Shown here: positions 1 to 8,585 of the stretch, in pieces
Layout: each line of letters opens with the position of its first letter
How positions within the stretch are numbered: the first letter of the stretch is position 1
From: Rhizoclosmatium globosum
Taxonomy: Eukaryota > Chytridiomycota > Chytridiomycetes > Chytridiales > Chytriomycetaceae
Direction: 5' to 3'
Length of the DNA: 33,217 nt
NCBI GenBank assembly: GCA_002104985.1
Contig: MCGO01000323.1
Coordinates: 1-33,217, forward strand
The notes under the pieces: model-generated
Seen by the model: only the letters and a program-made list of their open reading frames with translations
Told to the model about the DNA's origin: nothing
Database searches by the model: none
Position numbers and translations under genes: made by a program

Positions 1-173
1 GTAAGTGTTCAATCCCCTTATTCCCATGCTTGGCTTCCCTATCGAACACTTGTTTTGCTTGGTTCTTGTCTGATCGAACACTTTTCTGGATGGAAGAACA
101 TTTTTTTCTGGATGCTTGGCTTCCCCTTGATACTGAATTAACCTTGATTTTTAACCTTTCTCTTGTTGACTAG
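1..173 (+). other. 3' part of an intron of zinc-finger gene 1
   Basis: The window opens exactly on a consensus splice donor (GTAAGT). The next in-frame coding exon starts after TTGACTAG at 172-173, so bases 1-173 read as one intron of the first zinc-finger gene, whose 5' exon lies outside the window. The intron contains imperfect repeats: ATGCTTGGCTTCCC at 26-39 and 112-125, ATCGAACACTT at 41-51 and 73-83, and TTTCTGGATG twice. At 173 nt it is longer than the other introns here (42-93 nt). Confidence 0.7.
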
Positions 174-657
174 GTCTTCTGAGGAAACAAATTCGGACGC
201 TTCTTCTCCTACTTCTGTAACATCTTCTGCTTCGTCCACGAATGGGGTGCCTAAGCCTAGAAACAACTTTTGCACATATGAAGGATGCACGAAGGCGTTC
301 CCAACGGCCGCGGCTCTTCGCTCTCACTTCCTCACTCACACGAAAGAGAAGCCATACAAATGCGACCTGTGCCCGAAAACGTACACGACTAATAACCGCC
401 TCGTTGTCCATCGACGTGACCATACGAACGAGAAGCCGTACCAGTGCGATTTCAGGGGCTGTGGTTATGCGGCGAAGCAGAAGTGCGGTTTGACGGCACA
501 TCAGCGTAAGCATTGGGATCCCCAAGATAAGATGCTGTTTCAGTTGACGAGTATTCGCACGCTTCCTTGTGCAAATTGCACCAAAGTTTTTAAGAATGAG
601 GCATCAAGGGATCAACATTGCTGGAGGGAGCATGGGAAGCCACATGCGTCTGAGTGA
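174..657 (+). CDS. C2H2 zinc-finger protein 1 (3' exon, partial)
   Basis: This is the last exon of a four-finger C2H2 protein, a probable nuclear DNA-binding transcription factor; target unknown. One leftover base joins the upstream exon outside the window; 161 codons including TGA follow. After a Ser-rich start come four fingers: one opening FCTYEGC and ending HFLTH; one opening YKCDLC; one opening YQCDFRGC and containing YAAKQKCGLTAH; and a last finger of C-X2-C-X12-H-X4-H form (PCANC to QHCWREH). Linkers of the THTKEKPY and DHTNEKPY kind are typical of tandem DNA-contacting fingers. It is the first of five paralogues on this strand. Unlike paralogues 3 and 5 it has no intron after the NRL motif of finger 2. 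The N-terminal part is not visible. Confidence 0.88.
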
Positions 658-1221
658 GATGTTGGGTAGGAAGCTGGTATTTATTTAGACTCTGTTTATT
701 TTATTTTATTCTGTTGCATTCTCTTGCACACTTTCATGTACCTACCATTTTATGTTTCATTATTTATGTTTTCAGATTAGCTTAAATTCATTGTATCAAT
801 AATTAACGTCGTTTTCTTATCACAACCTTGACTTGATTGCTGCTTGGCCTTGAACCTCAATGATTACACTGCTTCGACGGGATTTAAGTGGAAACGACAA
901 GAAACAAACATTTGAATTCATTATGAAGGATAATGCACAGAGATGAGTTTCGGCGCAGATAAAGCGAAGTTTTGATGGAAATCGTAATCTCCAAAAAGTA
1001 TGCAATGAGGGGCTTTTCTTCGTCATTGAATCGAAACCAACAACTACTTGACATAATTTCATTCAATGTATGGATAGTCACTATATTGCGCCCTTGTTAT
1101 ATTCCTCCTTGAAAAAAAGGTGTCTAAAACACGCGCGCATGGTCTCATTGCACAATTCCAAGGGTGAAGCCATTTTGCCGCAATTTTCCTCCGAGATCTT
1201 GAAGCTGAAGAACATCAACCC
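658..1221. other. intergenic stretch between zinc-finger genes 1 and 2
   Basis: About 560 bases of AT-rich DNA with short open frames on both strands that match nothing recognisable. It should contain the 3' UTR of gene 1 and the promoter of gene 2. I see no RNA gene and no transposon structure. Confidence 0.5.
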
Positions 1222-2471
1222 ATGCCTTCTAAGTTGCCTCAATCAGTTATGAATGCAGAAGAGTACGACTTCTTCGAACACCTCACATTGTTTGCTTCCT
1301 CGAACCAGCCACAGTCACGCAATGACATGGAAGCGCCAGCAGCAGATTCCAACTGACGTAACTCAGTTCAACCTTGAGAGTACTGGACGGGAATCAGCTT
1401 CCACGGGAATGCAACGACAAGCGGCAGTATTCGCACCTTGGGGTCCGGCTGCTGTGGCAAATGAACCTTCTCTCTTACTACAGCACCAAAGCCACTTCTC
1501 CCAACCAATGTTCAACGCGTTTCCAGTTTGGCAGCAATCTACAGCCTCAGCAGCCACTACACCTCTCTTCGTGTCTCCCCTTTTAACGCCAGCCTTCAAC
1601 GCAACAGAGGAGATCGGGCCCACCTCCGTTGAACAACAACTTCAGCTGCCCTGGAATTTCTTTGACTCTCTTCCACCGACTACAGCTCCGCCACAACCTC
1701 CAAACTATAACTACGTTCCTCCTGCCACGGGTTTCTTCCGGTCTCGACAAAACAGTTTGGCCGAGTCCCTCCAGAGTAAGTATGTGTGTGTCCAGAAACA
1801 CGTTTGTTGTTCAGCGCTTGGGTAACTGTGCTTGGCACTTACGCGATTCAGAAAAACCCTCCTTTTCTGCTCCCAACACTGACCCTTGCCCGCCACTTGT
1901 CATAGATAACGTCACTCACTTTTGTTGGATTTTTTTAGGTCTCCGGCTTGTAGCAGTTCAAGTACTAGTAATGATGAATCATCGTCAGGGTCTTCATCCC
2001 AACAGAAGAGTAAAGCGAATCCGTGCATTCATCCAGGATGTAACAAGGCGTTTCCAACGGGTGCTGCGGTTGAAGTCTCATATCCTTATGCATACAGGTA
2101 CCAACTGCATTTGTCATGCAAAATGTATTAAAAGGCTTGTAAACTATTAAAGGTGATAGACCGTTCCAATGCAGTGTGCCTAACTGTGGCAAAGCTTACA
2201 CGACAAATAACCGTCTAAAATTCATATGCGCGACCATACGAACGAAAAACCGTATGTTTGTGATTATCCTGGATGTTTGTACGCAGCGAAACAGAAATGT
2301 GGCTTAACTGCTCACAAACGGCGTCATTTGGATCCAGAGGACAAAATCTTGTTTCAACTCACAAGCCTTCGTACTGTTCCTTGCAGTTACTGTAACCGGG
2401 TGTATAAGAGTGCTTCTTCTAGGGATCAGCATTCGTGGAGGGAGCACGGAAAGGGATCTGTTGACGCGTAA
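1222..2471 (+). pseudogene. C2H2 zinc-finger gene 2, frame-disrupted
   Basis: A paralogue of the neighbouring C2H2 genes with the same layout: a Ser/Gln/Pro-rich N-terminal exon, then four fingers. Coding begins at ATG 1222 or 1249 (MNAEEYDFFEHL) and shifts frame near 1345 into the long Gln-rich frame ending at a GTAAGT donor at 1776. An acceptor lies at 1939. An intron at 2098-2152 splits finger 1 from finger 2 after HTG. Finger 1 shows CIHPGCNKAFPTGAA, but one extra base near 2064 is needed to explain LKSHILMHTG in the next frame. Finger 2 ends NNRLK, and one base is missing near 2219 before HMRDHTNEKPYVC. The remaining fingers are intact to TAA 2471 (YAAKQKCGLTAH; DQHSWREHG). Motifs are well kept, so sequencing indels are an alternative to true decay. 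Confidence 0.6.
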
Positions 2472-2721
2472 CCGAATGCTTTGTAATCATTCAAGGAGTT
2501 GTTTTGGCAGGACCATTGCCTCCATTTTCAGTTTTGTTTCGTTTCATTTTACATTAACTAATTTTGTTGATTATTTAAGTTCTTCTGGTATGCTTACTTG
2601 ACTAAAGTATCCTTAATCGTGAACAGTGTTTCTTGGGTTCATCACCAGTTTTTTTCTCGTTTTTCAAGTTCTGCGACAAGAAAAGGGGCGAACCTGGTTG
2701 TAACAAGTCTTGTCCCAGTCT

Positions 2722-4205
2722 ATGACATCGCCTATGAGCCCCCACGCCGACCTAGACCACAGCCGCCTTGCTAGGGTCCCACACTTTGGACCAGCGTCGA
2801 TGTATCCGTTTGTACCTGGGCCAATGGATGAAGAGGAAGGACCCAATGAGGCTGATGAAGGAGGACACCACATACTTCCCCATCCCTCGTCAAACTACTT
2901 TCCAAATCCAAATCCAAATCCAAATCCAAATCAAGTCAAGTGCGAGGCCTTTGGTGTTCCCGCAGCAACCTTGGACAGCACCAACCCACCACCACCACCA
3001 CCGCCTTCGCAGCCACAGCCGCAGCCACAGCCGCAAACACTCTCCCAAACCAGCTCTGAAGCGCCGTACAAGACCCGCATCGACGCCCTGATCCATCTTC
3101 TCGAAGACGAAGTCGAATCAGTCGTTCGTTCTTCAACAAAGACGCCACCCCTTCCTCCCACTTCCCCTCTTCAGCCTAACCATCAATCCTATGATCAGCA
3201 ACACAACCTCTTTCTTCCTACTACAGTCGTAGCGAGCAGCAGCCAACCAGCAACGCCCCAACCTCATCCGGAAATCGAACCACAACTCCAACAAAGGCTT
3301 GGTGCGTACCCATCCCCCTCCCCAATTTATTTTCAAACCTTAACATACATTGTTTGTGTCTTATCTATATCACAATCAGATACTTCCTTGAATCGCCGTT
3401 TCAAGTGCACACATGCAGGTTGTACCAAGGCTTTCCCCACTCCAAAAGGCCTCGAATCACATCTATCAACGCATCTGGAAAACCCATCGAATATGCGTGT
3501 GAAGTGTGTGACCACACATTCAACTCTAAATACCGATTGAAGGTGAGTTTGACAGTTTTGAAATCCACACAATAGATATCTAAATTGGGTTCGACATTCG
3601 GGAAAAATATTGAACAGGCGCACATGGCCGTTCACGACGACCTCCCCTTCAAATGCGACAGCATCGGATGCACGTTCGCTACATCAATAGAAGCCAAACT
3701 GATTGCACACACCAAGAAACACAATCGGGATCGAGGAAGGGAGATTTGCGATTTCCCTGGATGTGGAAGGAGTTTTCAGAAACTGGCGAATTTGAAGGTG
3801 CATCAGTTGATACATACGGGTGAACGGGAGTTTCGGTGTGAGACTTGTGGTGTTGCGTTCACGACAAAGAATCGATTGAAAGTTGTGAGTATACCTGTTT
3901 GTTGTCTATTTGTCCTTTTTTGTATGTACATATTTTAATTTCAAACTCACGAGCAGCATGAACGGGATCATACTGGGGAACGGCCTTATGTGTGTGATCA
4001 TCCTGGATGTGGATATGCCGCGAAACAGAAATGCGCACTGACGAGTCATCTAATGCGACATATGGATGCAGAAGAAAAGAAGGCGTGGAAAGAAAAGAAT
4101 GAAAAGAAGTTGCCGTGTCCTGAGTGTGGCAAGTTTTACAAGTCGTTGGAATCCCTCAATCAGCATTCGTGGAAAGCGCATAAGCATGGAGCAGAACTGG
4201 AATGA
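2722..4205 (+). CDS. C2H2 zinc-finger protein 3 (seven fingers, one frame break)
   Basis: A probable nuclear C2H2 transcription factor of about 419 residues, the longest of the array. Exons: 2722-3301, 3380-3542, 3618-3884, 3957-4205; introns have GTGCGT, GTGAGT and GTGAGT donors. The N-terminal exon is Pro/Gln/Asn-rich, with a repeated Asn-Pro run (about 2904-2934) and poly-Pro, and holds the acidic helix ALIHLLEDEVE. Seven fingers follow, opening FKCTHAGC, YACEVC, FKCDSIGC, ICDFPGC, FRCETC, YVCDHPGC and LPCPEC. The last two match the family's AAKQKC finger and its QHSW finger. In exon 2, near 3470-3476, finger 1 reads THL then leaves frame; one more base gives THTGKPIEYACEVC, so a single-base loss or sequence error is present. 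Start chosen as the first ATG in the frame. Confidence 0.75.
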
Positions 4206-4361
4206 GCATCATGGATTTGTTTTTTTGGAAGGATGGTTGGGCAATTGTTTGACTTGATTTTTGGAATAGAGATTTGTGTTCATTTGATTCATCGAGAATC
4301 GTAGAAGCTTGTCGACTGTTCAAGTCTTTTCGCGTTTTCAGGACTTGGCAACCCGGCAAGA

Positions 4362-5290
4362 ATGAGCGATAACTACTATGGCAATCGGAATGCATCATTG
4401 GAGGATCTCCAGGATCGTGGTGGTCCTAGCAACGCACCGACTCTATCAACGGTTGCCGAATTACCTTCCCCTTCATCATCGAGTCATTCTTTGTCAAACC
4501 AGTCGATTATTACTCAACCTGGTCTGGACCAAGTCTTCGGAGATACCGTTGTTGACCCACGAGAAGCAATCGATGATGCTTGGTCTTTCTCGAACCCTAC
4601 ACTTACACTCAACCAAGAATACTCAGAGAATACACCAGAATCTGCGACGAATCTGTTGGCTTCATGGCAAGAAAGCCAAGTGTCCCTGCTTCCTGATTAT
4701 GCCATGACGACCACATCGTTTTTGGAATTGCTAGAGGGTGATGAAGGAAGTCTTCTGAACGATGAAATCGTGATCCAGTTGAGTATTCTCTCCCCAATTC
4801 ATCTCCCGCGACTATTAAAATCGTTTATTGAAGCTCACCAACCACTCCTACCACAATCAACATATTCCACACCCCTCCCCCCTCCTCCTCTTCATCTACC
4901 CCCTCAACCTCAACCGCCATAAATACCCAAACAACACCGCCCCCAACAACCTCCCTCCAAAACCCCCGCAAAAGACACCCCTGCCCCTACCCAACCTGCC
5001 CAAAACACCTCGCCACATCCGGAAGCCTCAAAGAACACATCCGCACACACACAAACGACCGTCCCTTCCACTGCCACATCTGCTCGAAATCATACACGAC
5101 CAAAAACCGGCTTACAGTGCATGTGAGGGATCATACGGAGGAACGGCCGTATGTGTGTGATGTGCGTGGGTGTGGGTATGCGAGTAAACAGAAGTGTGGG
5201 CTTACGAGTCATGCGAGGAGGCATTGGAGTCGGGAGGAGAAGAGGGCGTTTAAGATGAGGAAGAGGGGTGGTTATAATGGTGGGGAATAG
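4362..5290 (+). CDS. C2H2 zinc-finger protein 4 (three fingers, terminal finger lost)
   Basis: Exons 4362-4777 and 4834-5290, joined through a GTTGAG donor in phase 2 and a TTGAAG acceptor, give 290 residues. The N-terminal half is acidic and Ser-rich and ends in a degenerate version of the family's acidic helix (FLELLEGDEGSLLNDE); a Pro/Thr-rich linker follows. Three fingers are seen: HPCPYPTC with EHIRTH, FHCHIC with KNRLTVHVRDH, and YVCDVRGC containing YASKQKCGLTSH. The protein then ends KRGGYNGGE, so the last C-X2-C-X12-H-X4-H finger present in the other four paralogues is absent. It is probably a DNA-binding regulator with altered specificity. The exon junction rests on phase matching, since no ATG opens the second frame. 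Confidence 0.75.
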
Positions 5291-5652
5291 GTGAAATCGC
5301 GTCAAACGCAGCTTAATTATTTCTTTTTTTCAGTACCCTTTGCTGCAATTATTTACTCTCTCTTTAGCTGTCAAATAATAGAACTCCGATATAGAACACG
5401 TTTTTATTGATATATTGAACCTCTTTGAACACAGTTAGCACTTACAAACATTCGAGGTTCACGGAAAACCCGACAAGGTTCATTTGACAGGAGATGAGCA
5501 AGCAAAAGTGTTTCCCGCAGTTTGCAATGCTTTGCTTTTCGATTTGCTTTGAACATCATTTTTGGGTCCTGACCATTTTCTCAGCCACTCAGCTACAAAC
5601 CACCCGCAAAAGTCCACCCTTGCCTTACCAAAGACACCCACCTTCCACAAGA
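5291..5652. other. intergenic stretch and 5' leader of zinc-finger gene 5
   Basis: About 360 bases holding the 3' UTR of gene 4 and the promoter or leader of gene 5. An upstream in-frame ATG at 5494 would extend gene 5 by 53 residues, but that stretch does not resemble the paralogues, and TTTTCTCAG near 5577-5585 looks like a leader-intron acceptor. No other feature is visible. Confidence 0.4.
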
Positions 5653-6805
5653 ATGATACCTTCTACGGCCGAACATCAACACACGTTGCCAGGCTTAACC
5701 CGGCTTCCAAGTCTTCCTCGTTTTGTTGAAGATGTCATGTTTCCGATGATTGGATTTGAAGACCAATCAGCAAATCCCGGTGTCAGACTTCCACGGCTCA
5801 GTTCTCTTCCACTCTTTTCGTGTTTGAACAGTCGCCGAGAAGACGTGGAATCGGGTCCAGTGTCGCCTTTGGTGAATCAGAATCGACCGAGTTCGAGGTG
5901 GCCGACTTATCCCACTTCTTCCACAACTGAACAACTGCTTCCAAGTCAACGTGTTCTCCTCTCGCCAGAATCATGCACTGTATCGCCGAATAAGCAGGGC
6001 GGCGGACAACATGACCGTCTTGCCGCGTTGATTAATCTCTTGGAAGATGAAATCGATGGAACTGCTGCAGCTACTCAACAACCGTCTCCAGAAATACGGG
6101 AGGACCAGTCGTTTGATTGGAGAGTGATCCAGGAAGGTACAACAAACCCTGTATCGGCGCCTCCGAAAGTTCAACCAACAAATGTGGATGCTGGGCCACG
6201 GCTTGGTGAGTTTGTAAAATTGATGTTCCCCCCCCTTAGAACATCTTCCTTGCTTGGCTATCCAAACGAAAGATACTAACAGATATCTCACCAACGAATT
6301 AGAATTCATTCCGTGTACAGTGGCACATCCCATGAATGGAAGTCAACGAAAGTTTCGGTGTACCTTTGAAAGCTGTACAAAGTCGTTCCCGACTGCTGCA
6401 GGTCTCAAGTCTCATACACTCTCGCATACGGGAGAGAAACCGTACATGTGTACGTTGTGTGATAAAGCGTATACCACGAATAATCGGTTGAAGGTGTGTG
6501 TTATTCTCGTGTTTCATTGTTTGGTGATTAGTAAAACTGATACGCGTTGGTATTAGGTACACATGCGGAGTCATACGAACGAGAAACCGTATCAGTGTGA
6601 ATACCCGGGATGCACGTATAGAACGAAGCAAAAGTGTAGTTTGACGCCACATATGTTACGGCACCTGTCACCGAAAGAGAAGGAAGTCGCGGCGTTAGTG
6701 AACTCGAGAACGTTGCAGTGTCCTCTGTGTTATCGATTTTACAAGAACACAGTGTCGCTGGATCAGCATTCATGGCGAGAGCATGGACGAGGGTTGCAGC
6801 AATGA
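5653..6805 (+). CDS. C2H2 zinc-finger protein 5 (four fingers)
   Basis: Exons 5653-6205, 6303-6493 and 6557-6805 give 330 residues without a frame break. The N-terminal exon is Ser/Pro-rich and carries the acidic helix ALINLLEDEIDG. Finger 1 opens FRCTFESC and ends HTLSHTGEKPY; finger 2 opens YMCTLC and is split by an intron after NNRLK; finger 3 opens YQCEYPGC with RTKQKCSLTPH; finger 4 is C-X2-C-X12-H-X4-H (QCPLC to DQHSWREH). The intron in finger 2 sits where paralogue 3 has two of its introns, while paralogues 1 and 4 have none. Probable nuclear transcription factor, target unknown. The start at 5653 is preferred to ATG 5494 because the extension looks non-coding. Confidence 0.85.
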
Positions 6806-6856
6806 GATCCGTGTGTATAATTTAAGAATGTATTATTGTTATTATTTCAGTTGTCC

Positions 6857-6862
6857 AATAAA
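6857..6862 (+). terminator. AATAAA poly(A) signal of zinc-finger gene 5
   Basis: A canonical AATAAA lies 51 bases after the gene 5 stop and only 27 bases before the ORC6 start codon. The 3' end of one transcript and the 5' end of the next must therefore nearly touch or overlap. Confidence 0.5.
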
Positions 6863-6889
6863 GTACCAGCCAACAAAACAAGTCCGAAA

Positions 6890-8503
6890 ATGGAGCTCCC
6901 ACCATCATCGACAACAACAACGACATCGTCATCGACCAAGAGCCGGCGCTTCCAAAGCAGCGACGAAGTGCAGCAACTGATTGACAAACTGTGCCTTGAA
7001 AACGTGTCGACAGTTGTTGTTGATGGCGCGCGCAGTCTCGTGAACAAGTGCGCTTCGAGACAGATTGGCCTCAATTCGCGGGCAAGGGCGGCCCTGGCTT
7101 TGCAGGTTTCTCTGGGCTCGTGCGTTTCGTGACTAAACTGTTTGTTTGTTGTATTAAGTGTTTAACCCAAACAGACGGGGGCCTGGCGTGCAAGACGACC
7201 TGATTCGATTTGCCTCGGTTTCAAAGAAGGACTACCTCAGAGAAATGGTTCAGGTCAAGGCCCTTTGTGCGAACACTGAAGATGCCCTGAGTGTCACGTC
7301 GCTGTGTCTGCAGTATGGCTGCATCAACATTCAACGAGGTGTGTGTGTGTGTGTGTGTGTTGCTTTTACACAACCCTGACACTCAAAACAGATGCCCAGA
7401 ATCTGCTCAGAGACTTTGTTGCTGCAAATCCAGAGTCAAAGGCGAAACAGGAAACTGTGGCGGCTGTGTTCCTGGCCTGTGCTCAAGCTGCCGGAGAAGT
7501 GAGCTACTACACCTACCTCCTTCCATCAGTTTATTGACTTAACAACTATAACAGAAAACGAGGGAAACCAAACTGATTACAGACCACAACTTAAACTCAA
7601 CCTATTTCCACAAAGTCTGGAATATCCTCATGAAACCTGGATTCCATCCAATCTTTGAACGGATCGCTCAAAACACTGTCAAAGGTACTCCTGGAAAGTC
7701 TGCGCGTGCTTCTCGGGCTACTGGTACCACGCCAAAAGCTTCTTCTTCTTCTTCAGCTACAACTCCTACGCGTGGCGCGACTCGTTCACGGACGCAGTTG
7801 GATGTGATGGACAATGATGATGATGATGATGATTTTGCGAATGTGGCTCCGCCTCCTCCGCCTCGTTCTCGGACTCCTCAGCCTTCTGCTTCTATGTCGG
7901 CAAGGAGACTTTCGGCGCCTTCTACACCTTCTACTCGTACTGCAACTCAACTTAAATCTTTAGTTCAAAAGAAGGCGGGCGATTTGGATGATATTTTGAT
8001 TCATGGTGCAGTGGCTCCTGCTGCTGAGTCTGTTCAAGCTGATGATTTGATGGATTTATCAAATCAAGATGATGGATCGAAAACTCCTGTGGCTGCGAAA
8101 CGTGTTGCTCGTGGTGGATTCCGGTCAAAGAATGCGACGCCAATCAGTACGAAATCGAAGCGGAAGTATGGTGCAGTTGCGGATGAAGATGAGGAAGATG
8201 ATGATGATGCAAGGATGGAGGAAGTGGATGAGTGTCCAAGGATTCGGAATCCTTTGATTGCGAATCAGTCTTTGGTGAGTGCTGGAATTGGTTGATGGAA
8301 ATGAAGAATTTATGGATACCATATAGATCAATCGCCTCGAAGACGAAGGGCGGTCGAAACGGTGTCAGAGGGTGGATAAGTGGCTTGCAGAGACTCGTAT
8401 CTTGGTTGCTCAAAAGTTGAAGGAAAAGGCCGAACTGGCTCAACAAGCGGCAGAAGCTGCAGCAGCTACAGCAACAGCAGCAAATGAGGATGAGATGGAA
8501 TAA
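6890..8503 (+). CDS. ORC6: Origin recognition complex subunit 6
   Basis: Five exons: 6890-7119, 7175-7338, 7392-7498, 7555-8274, 8327-8503; all phases match, giving 465 residues. ORC6 is part of the complex that marks replication origins and loads MCM. The first ~190 residues align by eye with the tandem TFIIB-like cyclin folds of ORC6: SRQIGLNSRARAAL, DDLIRFASVSKKDYLREM, QYGCINIQRDAQNLLRDF, TVAAVFLACAQAAGE and LNSTYFHKVWNILM. A long low-complexity linker of Ser/Thr/Pro, Asp runs (near 7809-7838) and basic patches follows. The C-terminal helix, VDKWLAETRILVAQKLKEKAE, resembles the conserved C-terminal helix that binds the ORC core. Length is close to budding-yeast Orc6 and longer than the animal protein. 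Intron 2 starts with a (GT)n run. Start chosen at the first ATG in frame after gene 5. Confidence 0.82.
7338..7360 (+). repeat. (GT)n microsatellite at an ORC6 splice donor
   Basis: A run of about eleven GT dinucleotides starts at the donor of ORC6 intron 2. Several donor positions are possible; only the first keeps the phase with the acceptor at 7391. Confidence 0.8.
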
Positions 8504-8585
8504 GTCTTCCGTGTATAAATTATTAATAAGATGACCACCACAATTTTCTATCGAGTGCCTTTTCAATGTAAATCCTTTGTTGGGA

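Noticed and set aside
1070..1252. A 60-residue open frame before zinc-finger gene 2
   Set aside because: No domain and no similarity to the 5' ends of the paralogues; the zinc-finger frame begins within its end in another frame.
2890..3161. Trp/Gly/Val-rich open frames on the - strand with poly-Trp and poly-Val
   Set aside because: These are translations of the complement of the poly-Pro and Asn-Pro repeats of zinc-finger gene 3.
5494..5652. Extended N-terminus for zinc-finger protein 5
   Set aside because: The stretch would encode a Phe/Cys-rich hydrophobic segment unlike any paralogue and contains an acceptor-like site, so it was treated as leader.
7338..7360. The (GT)n run as part of a regulatory or Z-DNA element
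   Set aside because: It is a simple microsatellite at a splice donor; nothing further supports a function.
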